A stretch of DNA of 14,588 nt from JBDKGD01 sp964645125 (GCA_964645125.1 CAZXZC010000020.1:1-14588), one strand, 5' to 3'. Shown: positions 1 to 6,495, counted from the stretch's first letter. The notes: generated from the sequence alone by a model not told the origin. Numbers and translations are program-made.

Positions 1-1
1 C

Positions 2-490
2 TACCCGGAGCTTTTGAAAGCTTTAACGGGTGACCGTCAGCTTATTCGTGCAATTGGGTATGTGGTAAAAAGTGAAACTGCAGCTGGTGAGTCTTCATTT
101 TTCGAGGCTTTGGAAAATGCTGGTATGGAGCTGCGCATGAAAGACTTGCAGGTGTACCCTGATGGTACAAAAAAAGCTGATTGGGATATTGGTATGGCGG
201 TTGATGCTATTCGTATGGCTCCTGCCTTGGATGTGGTAGTGTTGGTTACGGGTGACGGTGATTTTTTACCCGCCGTTGATTATTTGAAGTGGGGTATTGG
301 TGCTCGTGTTGAGGTTGCGGCGTTTAAGCGCAGCGCTTCCACGAAAATCCAAGAAGCGGCTGATGCGTTTATAAACCTCGAGGAGGTGCCGCGGATCATT
401 TTACGTTCTGGGGTATCTGTAGGGGCTCGTCGACGGTTTTCATCACCAAAGTCATCATCTTTATCGGAATATCGAAATACTTATGAATAA
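2..490 (+). CDS. NYN domain (LabA/DUF88-like) protein, 5' end cut by window edge
   Basis: The frame is open to the left edge (tac ccg gag ctt ttg aaa), so the true start lies outside and the TTG at 14 should not be taken as a start. The visible part is the C-terminal half or more of a NYN domain, a PIN-like fold of putative metal-dependent ribonucleases. It shows an acidic DWDIGMAVDA segment, a hydrophobic strand ending in VLVTGDGDF, and a VEVAAF strand before the last helix. Aspartates at these positions are the expected metal ligands of LabA-type NYN proteins. The tail after LEEVPRIILRS is low-complexity and Ser/Arg-rich. The stop lies inside the first codons of pnp (8-nt overlap, 483-490), so the two are probably co-transcribed and translationally coupled. 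A role in RNA turnover or processing beside PNPase is an inference. Confidence 0.85.
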   Translation, partial: YPELLKALTGDRQLIRAIGYVVKSETAAGESSFFEALENAGMELRMKDLQVYPDGTKKADWDIGMAVDAIRMAPALDVVVLVTGDGDFLPAVDYLKWGIGARVEVAAFKRSASTKIQEAADAFINLEEVPRIILRSGVSVGARRRFSSPKSSSLSEYRNTYE

Positions 491-2603
491 AAAAACATAT
501 AGCACAGAGGTTGGAGGAAAGTCGCTTCATATTGAAGTTTCGCAATTGGCAGAGCAGGCAGATGCTGCTGTTGTGGCGCAGTACGGTGATACGGTGGTGC
601 TTGCCACAGTTGTAATGGGGGACCGCGATGAGTCGCTTGATTATTTGCCACTGAAGGTTGAGTACGAAGAGCGTTTTTACGCGTCGGGGCAAATTTTGGG
701 AAGTCGCTATGTGCGCCGCGAAGGAAAATCTTCAGAAGAGGCAGTGTTGACTGGGCGGTTGATTGACCGCACGATACGACCGCTTTTTGATCATCGCATA
801 CGTCGCCAAATACAAGTAGTGGTGACGGTGTTGGCGTTTGATAAGGAAAACGATCCTGATTTTGTAAGTCTCATTGCGGCTTCAACAGCACTTTCTCTTT
901 CTTCAGTACCATTTGGTGGACCAGTAGCTGCGGTACGCGTGGCAAAACTTGCTGGTGATGTGGTGATAAACCCAACAGTAAGTCAGTTGGTGAGTACCCC
1001 TGCAACATTTGAAGCATTTGTGGCGGGGCCAAAGGCAAAGATTAACATGATTGAGCTTGGTGGATATGAGGCAAAGGAGCATGATGTACTTTTAGGCTTT
1101 ACTAAGGCGCAATCCGAAATTAACGCGCTTATTAGTTTTCAGGAAAAGGTGGTGGCTGAGTTGGGCAAACAAAAACAGTCCGTGCCCGTGTATGAAGTGC
1201 CTGAGGTTTTTGCAAAGGAGGTGCGTACGTTTTTAGCAGGAACACTTGAAGAGGCACTCTACGCGCCCGATAAACTACAACAAAAACAACAGATGGGACG
1301 GTTGAAGCAGGATTTGGCAGCGCACGTTGCTCAGTTAAACGCGCAGCGCGCGGCTGCTGGTGAAATGCTTTGGCAGGAAAAGGATGCGTTTTTGGTTTTG
1401 GAGGAAGCGCTTGATGAGCTGCTTCACAAAAATATTTTGGAATCAGACCGCCGGCCCGATGGTCGTGGTTTGGCGCAGCTACGCGCGTTACATGGCGAGG
1501 TGGGATTGTTTGAGCGTACACATGGCTCGGCCTTATTTACTCGCGGTAATACGCAGGCGTTGGCTATTGCAACGATTGCACCCCCAGGCCAACATCAACT
1601 TGTTGAGACTATGGAAACGACCGGTAAGCGGCGCTTCTTACTTCACTACAACTTCCCTCCATATTCGGTGGGAGAAGTGGGGCATTTTCGTGGGCCTGGC
1701 CGGCGCGAAATAGGGCATGGTGCACTAGCTAAAAAAGCGGTTGAGCCGCTTTTGCCGGAGGCGTCAGAATTTCCGTATACGGTACGTGTAGTTTCGGAAA
1801 TTCTTTCGTCTAACGGCTCGTCTTCAATGGCTACCGTATCGGCGGCGGTTATGGCCTTAATGGACGCGGGTGTCCCCTTGAAAAAACCGGCAGCGGGAAT
1901 TGCGATGGGTATTATTTCAGGCCATGATGGGCGGTATAAAGTACTTACAGATATTCAAGGCCCAGAAGATCACTACGGAGACATGGATTTTAAGATTGCA
2001 GGCACCGACAGTGGGGTGAATGCGGTACAGCTTGATGTGAAGTTTGAAGGTTTAACGATTGATATGATTGAAAAAACTCTCTTGCAGGCACGCGATGCGC
2101 GAATGGAGATTTTGAATGTTATGAAGGGCGTGATTGCTACCCCTCGAGCAGAGCTTTCAAAGCACGCGCCGCGAATTTTAACCTTGAAAATTAATCCGGA
2201 AAAAATTGGTATGGTAATTGGCCCAGGTGGCAAGATGATAAACGGATTGATTGCAAAATACGCGCTTACCTCAATTGATATTGAAGAAGACGGCAGTGTG
2301 TTTATTTCTTCCAATGACCCGAAAGGGGCAACTGCTGCGTACAATGAAATTGCGGGCATGACCCGTGAGCTTTCGATGGGCGAGATTGTTGAAGGAACGG
2401 TGGTGAAGATTTTAGACTTCGGCGCGATTGTGGATTTGGGTGGAGGATTAGACGGTATGATCCATGTGTCTGAGCTTCGCGATGGCTATGTGAAACAGGT
2501 AAGTGATGTAGTAAAGGTGGGGGATTTTGTACGCGCGAAGGTGGTGAAGCTTGAGGATGGCAGGGTTGGCTTATCGATGAAGCAGTTAAAAGCGAGTAAT
2601 TAG
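483..2603 (+). CDS. pnp: Polyribonucleotide nucleotidyltransferase (PNPase)
   Basis: A 706-residue cytoplasmic 3'-5' phosphorolytic exoribonuclease that degrades RNA to nucleoside diphosphates and can add tails in reverse. Length and domain order are canonical: first RNase PH domain (about 10-145), helical linker (about 235-320), second RNase PH domain (about 325-550), KH domain with IGPGGK at 579-584, and S1 domain at about 632-702. The active-site region is intact: GRRE at 406-409, the SSNGSSSMATVSAA segment near 442-455, and LTDIQGPEDHYGDMDFK with acidic residues D490 and D496 corresponding to the E. coli metal ligands. The ATG lies inside the end of the NYN gene, with no clear Shine-Dalgarno sequence, suggesting coupled translation. 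The TAG stop is the first three bases of a dispersed TAGGGTATAG repeat, and a strong terminator follows 39 nt later. Confidence 0.98.
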   Translation: MNKKTYSTEVGGKSLHIEVSQLAEQADAAVVAQYGDTVVLATVVMGDRDESLDYLPLKVEYEERFYASGQILGSRYVRREGKSSEEAVLTGRLIDRTIRPLFDHRIRRQIQVVVTVLAFDKENDPDFVSLIAASTALSLSSVPFGGPVAAVRVAKLAGDVVINPTVSQLVSTPATFEAFVAGPKAKINMIELGGYEAKEHDVLLGFTKAQSEINALISFQEKVVAELGKQKQSVPVYEVPEVFAKEVRTFLAGTLEEALYAPDKLQQKQQMGRLKQDLAAHVAQLNAQRAAAGEMLWQEKDAFLVLEEALDELLHKNILESDRRPDGRGLAQLRALHGEVGLFERTHGSALFTRGNTQALAIATIAPPGQHQLVETMETTGKRRFLLHYNFPPYSVGEVGHFRGPGRREIGHGALAKKAVEPLLPEASEFPYTVRVVSEILSSNGSSSMATVSAAVMALMDAGVPLKKPAAGIAMGIISGHDGRYKVLTDIQGPEDHYGDMDFKIAGTDSGVNAVQLDVKFEGLTIDMIEKTLLQARDARMEILNVMKGVIATPRAELSKHAPRILTLKINPEKIGMVIGPGGKMINGLIAKYALTSIDIEEDGSVFISSNDPKGATAAYNEIAGMTRELSMGEIVEGTVVKILDFGAIVDLGGGLDGMIHVSELRDGYVKQVSDVVKVGDFVRAKVVKLEDGRVGLSMKQLKASN

Positions 2604-2624
2604 GGTATAGCCAAAAGCCAATAG
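2601..2624 (+). repeat. Dispersed TAGGGTATAG / GCCAATAG intergenic repeat
   Basis: TAGGGTATAGCC followed by AAAAGCCAATAG. The first TAG is the pnp stop codon. Related blocks occur at 3556, 3731, 8110, 8177, 11514, 12192 and 12233, all with the G-rich strand on +. Confidence 0.7.
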
Positions 2625-2642
2625 TGAAAAATGCATCGGCAT

Positions 2643-2674
2643 ACAAAACACCCCGCATATGCGGGGTGTTTTGT
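2643..2674 (+). terminator. Intrinsic terminator after pnp
   Basis: A perfect 16-bp inverted repeat with the core CACCCCGC / GCGGGGTG. The 3' arm ends in GTTTTGTT and the 5' side is A-rich, so it could work in both directions. It closes the NYN-pnp unit. Confidence 0.9.
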
Positions 2675-2705
2675 TAACAGGATTCTAATGAGCGGGTAAG
2701 GGGAA

Positions 2706-2725
2706 TCCCTGCCTGCCGGCAGGGA
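2706..2725. repeat. Short palindromic repeat TCCCTGCC-TGCC-GGCAGGGA
   Basis: An 8-bp perfect stem with a 4-nt loop, 13 nt beyond the 3' end of tRNA-Gly. It has no good T-run on either strand, so it is a weak terminator at best. It may act in trimming the tRNA precursor, or be a small dispersed palindrome. Confidence 0.5.
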
Positions 2726-2738
2726 ACCAACTATATAG

Positions 2739-2809
2739 AGCGGGATACCGGAATCGAACCGGCGCTTCCACCTTGGAAGGGTGGCATACTACCATTATAC
2801 GAATCCCGC
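2739..2809 (-). tRNA. tRNA-Gly(UCC)
   Basis: Read on the minus strand, the 71-nt cloverleaf has acceptor GCGGGAT pairing with ATCCCGC, a TCGTATAATGG D-arm like other bacterial Gly-tRNAs, anticodon loop CTTCCAA (anticodon TCC), T-arm CCGG-TTCGATT-CCGG and discriminator U. No CCA is encoded (CTA follows in its place), so a CCA-adding enzyme is needed. A consensus promoter lies upstream at 2854-2882. Confidence 0.97.
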
Positions 2810-2822
2810 TTGCACTAAATTT

Positions 2823-2842
2823 AAGCTGAATTTATTCAGCTT
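2823..2842. other. Hairpin in the tRNA-Gly 5' leader
   Basis: AAGCTGAA / TTCAGCTT form an 8-bp stem with a 4-nt loop, between the tRNA-Gly promoter and the mature 5' end. On the plus strand it is followed by TTTTT and resembles a terminator upstream of the 2953 gene. On the minus strand it would be a precursor hairpin removed by RNase P. Confidence 0.5.
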
Positions 2843-2853
2843 TTTCAGGATTC

Positions 2854-2882
2854 AGTATATTGATTTTCAGGTTATTTTTCAA
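2854..2882 (-). promoter_or_regulatory. Sigma70-type promoter for tRNA-Gly
   Basis: On the minus strand, TTGAAA (-35), a 17-nt spacer and TATACT (-10). Transcription would begin about 2847 and run into the tRNA about 38 nt later. Confidence 0.75.
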
Positions 2883-2908
2883 TGATTTTGGGTGCTTGTT
2901 TGTCAATA

Positions 2909-2937
2909 TTGTGTATTTTATGGTTTCCCTCTAGAAT
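2909..2937 (+). promoter_or_regulatory. Probable promoter of the 2953 gene
   Basis: TTGTGT (2909-2914), a 17-nt spacer and TAGAAT (2932-2937), 15 nt before the ATG. The transcript leader would be only about 8-9 nt, which fits the absence of a Shine-Dalgarno site. Confidence 0.5.
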
Positions 2938-2952
2938 GTATCCATTCTTTTT

Positions 2953-3558
2953 ATGATGGGTTTTAGCGCTCGACAGGCTCGAATAACGCTCGTTTTTATT
3001 GCCCTTCTGGTGATTGGCGTAGGAACTGCCGTATATAGCCGGTATTCTCGGGTTCGAGTGCCCGATGAGTTTGTGCGCGCGCGGAGCCAGGGCGCTGTGA
3101 TTTCAGAAAATATTGTGGGGCTTTCCAACCAGCTTTCCAATGATTTGGCTCGCGTGAATGCTTTGGATAACCAGGGGCGCTATGGCGAGGCGGTAGCTGC
3201 GACGGACGCACTGATTGCTCAGAGCAAGGATGTGCGCTACCAGGCGGGCGAGCTTTCAAAACAGCTTGAGGCAATGACGCAGTCTTTGGATTATATTAAT
3301 TCTTCTGACGCGCGTGACGCGGCCCTTGCCTCTATTGCAGCGCGCGTGACTATGATACAAAGCTTGCTTGCCTATAGTGATGCACTTACTCAGATGCTTA
3401 CTCGGTTGAAGGGGCGATTTGTGGGTAATATTCAGCAGTTGCCGGTAGCCGAGAATGTTACCAAAATTAACGCGGAGATTGAGCAGATTAACAAGTTAAA
3501 CGTCCAGGCTGCTGAGGCAATGAAGAGGTTTGATGATATTGTGGCTGGCAAAAACTAG
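2953..3558 (+). CDS. Membrane-anchored helical (coiled-coil) protein of unknown function
   Basis: A 201-residue protein I do not recognise. One N-terminal transmembrane segment (about residues 11-28, TLVFIALLVIGVGTAVYS) is preceded by basic residues, so the rest most likely faces outward. The remainder is almost entirely predicted helix, with heptad-like Leu/Ala/Ile spacing, rich in Ala, Gln, Asn and Ser and with no cysteine. This suggests a coiled-coil or four-helix bundle. No catalytic motif is visible. Tandem ATGs (2953, 2956) leave the start uncertain by one residue. The gene stands alone between two tRNA genes. The TAG stop begins a TAGGGTATAGGGTATAG repeat, as at the end of pnp. A structural or adaptor role is only a guess. 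Confidence 0.8.
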   Translation: MMGFSARQARITLVFIALLVIGVGTAVYSRYSRVRVPDEFVRARSQGAVISENIVGLSNQLSNDLARVNALDNQGRYGEAVAATDALIAQSKDVRYQAGELSKQLEAMTQSLDYINSSDARDAALASIAARVTMIQSLLAYSDALTQMLTRLKGRFVGNIQQLPVAENVTKINAEIEQINKLNVQAAEAMKRFDDIVAGKN

Positions 3559-3572
3559 GGTATAGGGTATAG
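3556..3572 (+). repeat. TAGGGTATAGGGTATAG, telomere-like dispersed repeat
   Basis: Two and a half copies of TAGGGTA starting exactly at the stop codon of the 2953 gene. It is followed by a small hairpin (GTTGGC-GGA-GCCAAC, 3583-3597) without a T-run. Confidence 0.7.
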
Positions 3573-3583
3573 TCATTCGCCAG

Positions 3584-3612
3584 TTGGCGGAGCCAACAGT
3601 ATATTGCATACT
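3584..3612 (+). promoter_or_regulatory. Possible promoter of tRNA-Ile
   Basis: TTGGCG, a 17-nt spacer and CATACT, about 32 nt before the tRNA. The match is moderate and the -35 overlaps the GTTGGC hairpin, so this is tentative. Confidence 0.3.
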
Positions 3613-3644
3613 TTATATTGTGTTTGTGTAGATGGTGTCATTTT

Positions 3645-3717
3645 CGGTCCGTAGCTCAATTGGCAGAGCAATCGTCTTATACACGATCGGTTACAGGTTC
3701 AAGTCCTGTCGGACCGA
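3645..3717 (+). tRNA. tRNA-Ile with anticodon UAU
   Basis: A 73-nt cloverleaf. The acceptor CGGTCCG pairs perfectly with CGGACCG. The D-stem is GCTC/GAGC, the anticodon stem ATCGT/ACGAT encloses loop CTTATAC (3676-3682), and the T-arm is ACAGG-TTCAAGT-CCTGT. The anticodon at 3678-3680 is TAT, which reads the isoleucine codon AUA directly. The discriminator is A73 and position 37 is A, both compatible with an isoleucine tRNA. No CCA is encoded (CAC follows). Most bacteria read AUA with a CAU tRNA modified by TilS, so this anticodon is unusual. Confidence 0.9.
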
Positions 3718-3730
3718 CACTACTAGTAAT

Positions 3731-3754
3731 TAGGGTTTAGGGTATGGCTAATAG
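3731..3754 (+). repeat. TAGGGTTTAGGGTATGG dispersed repeat
   Basis: The repeat TAGGGTTTAGGGTATGG followed by CTAATAG, just after tRNA-Ile. Same family and strand as the blocks at 2601, 3556, 8110 and 12192. Confidence 0.7.
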
Positions 3755-3774
3755 TGAAAAAAATCAGAAACAAA

Positions 3775-3794
3775 ATCCCCGCTTTCGCGGGGAT
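3775..3794 (-). terminator. Intrinsic terminator after ftsH
   Basis: ATCCCCGC-TTTC-GCGGGGAT, an 8-bp perfect stem. On the minus strand it is followed by TTTTGTTTC, 12 nt past the ftsH stop. Confidence 0.9.
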
Positions 3795-3806
3795 GGCATA
3801 GGGAGG

Positions 3807-5639
3807 TTATACTGGCAATGTTTTTATGTTGAAGGGTTTGAGGATTTCATAAAACTCTTCTTGCTCCAAAGTTTCTTTTTCAATGAGTGCTTTGGCAATG
3901 GCATCGAGCGCGTCTTTGTTTTCTTTTAGTGCTTTTTTGGCGAGGTCAAACGCATGTTGTACTACCTTTTTGATTTCGCTATCTATTTTTTGTGCGGTGT
4001 GTTCAGAATAGTTTTTCTCAGTCGAAATTTCGCGTCCGAGAAATACCATTTCTTGAGTATCGCCAAACGTCATAGGCCCCAACTCTTCGCTCATACCATA
4101 GCGCATTACAATTTTACGAGCAGTATCAGACACATGTTTTAAGTCGCTGGAAGGACCCGTTGAGATGTCGCCAAACATCATTTGTTCCGCTGTTAATCCT
4201 CCTAGTGCGGTGGCCATCTCGGCAATCATGTGATTTTTGGTTTTAATGTGACGCTCTTCGTTTGGGAGTTTTAGTGTGTATCCACCTGCCATACCACGAC
4301 TGATGATGGTTACCTTGTGAATGGGGTCAGCGCCTTCAATGGTGGCGCCTACTAATGCATGGCCAGCTTCATGGTACGCAGTCACTTCTTTTTCCTTGTC
4401 GCTTATGACTCTATTTTTGCGTTGAGGGCCCAGGAGCACCTTTTCAATGGAATCGAATAAATCTTGTTGGGTTACTTCGGTTTGGTTCTTGCGGCCGGCA
4501 AATAAAGTAGCTTCGTTTACGAGGTTGGCGAGTTCGGCTCCAGAAAAGCCTGGGGTGCGAACGGCAATTTTGTGCAAATCTGCTTCTTTGGCGATTATTT
4601 TACCTTTGGCGTGGATTTTGAGGATTTCTTCGCGGTCTTTGATGTCAGGGAGGTCGAGGACTACGCGGCGGTCGAACCGACCTGGGCGAAGCAGGGCTGG
4701 ATCCAGGACGTCGGGGCGGTTGGTGGCTGCAAGTACTATGACGTTCGTGTCGCGTTCGAAACCGTCGAGTTCCACTAGGATTTGGTTGAGGGTTTGTTCG
4801 CGTTCGTCGTTTTGGGAGCCCAGCCCCGCGCCACGTTGGCGGCCGACGGCGTCTATTTCGTCGATAAAGAGTATAGATGGAGCTGCTTTGCGAGCGGTGC
4901 CAAAGGCATCGCGGATACGGCTAGCGCCGACTCCTACAAACATCTCAACGAATTCTGAAGCAGAAACACTAAAGAATGGCACATTGCTTTCCCCGGCTAC
5001 CGCGCGGGCAAGGAGGGTTTTGCCAGTGCCTGGAGGGCCGAATAGAAGTACGCCACGGGGAATTCGAGCTCCTAAATCAAGGAATTTCTTAGGATTTTTC
5101 AGGAAATCAACGATTTCTATGAGTTCTTCCTTTGCTTCTTTTGCTCCTGCGACATCGGCAAAGAGTATGCGTTCTTTGGCGAAGTTAGAAAGGCGTATGT
5201 TTGATCGGCCAAAGCTCATTGCTTGGTTTACGCCTCCGCGAGCCTGGCGAAACATAAACCAGAATATGATCAAAATGCCGATAATTGGGAGCAGTGAGGG
5301 TAAAATGACTCCTGCCCAGAATGCCCAGCCGGATTGATCTACTACGCTTATTTCAACGGCACGGAGTTTTTGCTGATCTACGCCAAAATTGGACAGGGTT
5401 TCGGTTAAGCCAGCCTCTGTTTCCTTTTTTGAGGTCACTTCTTTGTTATTTTTTAAGGTTACTTCAAGGGTGTCGCCGGAAACCTTGATTTTACTGACTT
5501 CTTCGGCGTTTATTTTGGCCGCAAGGTCACTGACGGTTATGGTTTCTGGCTTATCGGCCGAAAACAGGTATGAAAAGGCGATAGCGGCAATAAACAGGGT
5601 GGCTATAGCCCAGAGAATATGTTTAGTAAAGTTTTTCAT
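3807..5639 (-). CDS. ftsH: ATP-dependent zinc metalloprotease FtsH
   Basis: A membrane-bound AAA+ protease (about 610 residues) that extracts and degrades membrane and short-lived cytoplasmic proteins as a hexamer. Using the ATG at 5639 (MKNFTKHILW), it has a first transmembrane helix at about 5-26, a periplasmic-type domain, and a second helix at about 105-130. Walker A GPPGTGKT lies at 201-208, Walker B ILFIDEID near 256-263, the second region of homology NRPDVLDPALLRPGRFDR at 307-324, and the zinc motif HEAGH at 423-427. All key motifs are intact. A GTG at 5663 would add eight residues but falls in the loop of a leader hairpin. The ATG fits both the family's usual N-terminus and the leader structure. 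The gene has its own promoter and terminator. Confidence 0.98.
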   Translation of the reverse strand: MKNFTKHILWAIATLFIAAIAFSYLFSADKPETITVSDLAAKINAEEVSKIKVSGDTLEVTLKNNKEVTSKKETEAGLTETLSNFGVDQQKLRAVEISVVDQSGWAFWAGVILPSLLPIIGILIIFWFMFRQARGGVNQAMSFGRSNIRLSNFAKERILFADVAGAKEAKEELIEIVDFLKNPKKFLDLGARIPRGVLLFGPPGTGKTLLARAVAGESNVPFFSVSASEFVEMFVGVGASRIRDAFGTARKAAPSILFIDEIDAVGRQRGAGLGSQNDEREQTLNQILVELDGFERDTNVIVLAATNRPDVLDPALLRPGRFDRRVVLDLPDIKDREEILKIHAKGKIIAKEADLHKIAVRTPGFSGAELANLVNEATLFAGRKNQTEVTQQDLFDSIEKVLLGPQRKNRVISDKEKEVTAYHEAGHALVGATIEGADPIHKVTIISRGMAGGYTLKLPNEERHIKTKNHMIAEMATALGGLTAEQMMFGDISTGPSSDLKHVSDTARKIVMRYGMSEELGPMTFGDTQEMVFLGREISTEKNYSEHTAQKIDSEIKKVVQHAFDLAKKALKENKDALDAIAKALIEKETLEQEEFYEILKPFNIKTLPV

Positions 5640-5653
5640 GAGTAAATGTATTT

Positions 5654-5673
5654 GAACCCACACGCATGGGTTC
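5654..5673 (-). promoter_or_regulatory. Hairpin in the ftsH 5' leader
   Basis: GAACCCA / TGGGTTC form a 7-bp perfect stem with a 6-nt loop. It lies at the very 5' end of the predicted ftsH mRNA, 14 nt before the ATG. It could protect the 5' end or modulate translation (inference). Confidence 0.55.
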
Positions 5674-5682
5674 TTGCAGGTA

Positions 5683-5688
5683 AGTATA
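5683..5688 (-). promoter_or_regulatory. -10 box of ftsH
   Basis: TATACT on the minus strand, with no convincing -35. The predicted start at about 5676 would put the leader hairpin immediately at the mRNA 5' end. Confidence 0.5.
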
Positions 5689-5743
5689 TGCTTTTTGAGG
5701 TTAAAAATCTATAAATTGTGCTTGTTTTGCCTGTAGATTATAG

Positions 5744-5777
5744 AAAAACCCCACAACAGAGGTTTTCGTCGTGGGGT
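5744..5777 (-). terminator. Intrinsic terminator of the predicted ncRNA
   Basis: On the minus strand, ACCCCAC pairs with GTGGGGT across a 16-nt loop and runs directly into TTTTTC. It separates the structured region from the ftsH promoter. Confidence 0.75.
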
Positions 5778-5939
5778 GGAGTAAAAATAGGAAGAGTTTA
5801 TGAATGCAGGAGCGGTTTTGAGATAAATGGGCCGTTAGACCCGGGATTTACAAGTGTGCTTAGAAGCACGGGGAATATGGACAAGCCATGTGTTCCGGAG
5901 TAATCCGTTTCTCAAAATGCTGTAAATACAAGCGAATCT

Positions 5940-5963
5940 GGTAGCGGTTGCTACCTCCGTAGC
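5940..5963 (-). promoter_or_regulatory. Mutually exclusive helices inside the ncRNA
   Basis: The segment GCTACC (5950-5955) can pair either with GGTAGC (5940-5945) or with GTAGC (5959-5963). Both helices cannot form at once, a geometry typical of switching RNAs. Confidence 0.4.
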
Positions 5964-6033
5964 TAAAAATACTTTTTCATCCTTCAATAAGCGCTTGCTT
6001 ACTCTTCTAGTTCAATTGTTAAGAACTGAATGT

Positions 6034-6042
6034 AGTATAGCA
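6034..6042 (-). promoter_or_regulatory. Extended -10 promoter of the ncRNA
   Basis: TGC-TATACT on the minus strand. The same TGNTATACTAC string occurs upstream of two pilin genes. TTGCCA occurs 14 nt upstream, too close for a standard -35. Confidence 0.5.
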
Positions 6043-6092
6043 TGTTTCGGCGGTGGCAATACAGGGTATCTGTGCATAAGTGCGATGTCATC

Positions 6093-6405
6093 CTTTTGGT
6101 TATAAAGCAGAGCGCTCCGGGCCGCTAGGCCAAGTCTTACGCTGCCTTATAACCAAAAGAATTTTAGGTGGGGTGGGGGAATAAGCAAAGAATTATTCGT
6201 TAATATTTAGAGGGTGCGCTCCCGGGCGCTAGCCCGAGTCTTACTCTGTTGTAAGGCTTACGATAACTTCGGGAGTTGGTGTGGGAGAATAAGAAAGAGC
6301 CATTTCCAAAGATTTTGGAGAGAGTGCTCCAAGGCCGCATGCCCCGAGTCCTACCCTCTCTAAAATCTACAATACTACATGTTGATATAAGGCAAGGCGG
6401 AATAA
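6093..6405. repeat. Three tandem ~105-bp units, each with a conserved hairpin core
   Basis: Units are spaced 104 and 108 bp apart, measured at the shared CTCC (6115, 6219, 6327). Each has a variable outer stem: unit A 6093-6105 with 6147-6159 plus GCAG/CTGC; unit B TTAT and CGT at 6193-6200 with ACGATAA at 6260-6266; unit C 6311-6322 with 6356-6367. Each stem encloses a conserved core reading G(C/T)GCTCC, a small GGC..GCC hairpin with a GCTA-type loop, then GAGTCTTAC. A G-rich tail follows each core (about 6167-6185, 6276-6292 and 6391-6405) ending in GGGGGAATAAG, GGGAGAATAAG and GGCGGAATAAT. The outer stems differ in sequence but keep pairing, which points to selection on RNA or single-strand DNA structure. 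Orientation is not certain. Confidence 0.7.
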
Positions 6406-6495
6406 TTTAATTTTTTGTTTGTCACCCTCAACTTGATTGAGAATTTAGGTTCGTTCTTTATCTAACAACCTTATATATTTATTGTGCGACAGGAG

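Larger units (their letters stand above)
5744..6028 (-). ncRNA. Probable structured non-coding RNA (~280 nt), family not recognised
   Basis: On the minus strand this stretch has an extended -10 promoter (TGC-TATACT) at its start and a T-run terminator at its end, with no plausible ORF. Complementary segments give a closed fold, listed here by plus coordinates. P1 is 6001-6007 with 5791-5797 (7 bp), joining the 5' and 3' regions. P2 is 5992-5997 with 5929-5934. P3 is 5910-5917 with 5816-5823, continued by 5919-5921 with 5811-5813. Inside P3 sit four hairpins: 5896-5907, 5872-5896, 5856-5869 and 5824-5850. A 5' hairpin AGTTC/GAACT lies near 6009-6026. I see no tmRNA tag or tRNA-like end, no RNase P CRI/CRV, no SRP GGAAGCAG-type core and no riboswitch consensus I know. 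An alternative reading is a long regulatory leader, but ftsH has its own promoter downstream. Confidence 0.55.

Noticed and set aside
4447..5337. Long plus-strand ORF opposite ftsH
   Set aside because: It is antisense to conserved ftsH codons, Ser/Arg-rich, and shows no domain or start signal.
5718..5903. 61-codon plus-strand ORF in the gap right of ftsH
   Set aside because: It runs through the terminator and hairpins of the predicted ncRNA, has no ribosome site and its composition is unlike a protein.
5744..6028. tmRNA or RNase P RNA
   Set aside because: No tRNA-like end with TTCRA, no tag reading frame ending in Ala-Ala-stop, and no GAAAGTCC-type conserved region were found.
6311..6367. 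Fluoride-type riboswitch, because of AGTCCTACC near the end of unit C
   Set aside because: The GGNGATGG start and the pseudoknot layout of the crcB motif are absent and no transporter gene follows.
6093..6405. The array as integron attC sites next to an integron-like integrase
   Set aside because: The units lack the RYYYAAC/GTTRRRY ends, no cassette ORFs lie between them, and the recombinase has no visible IntI-specific insert.
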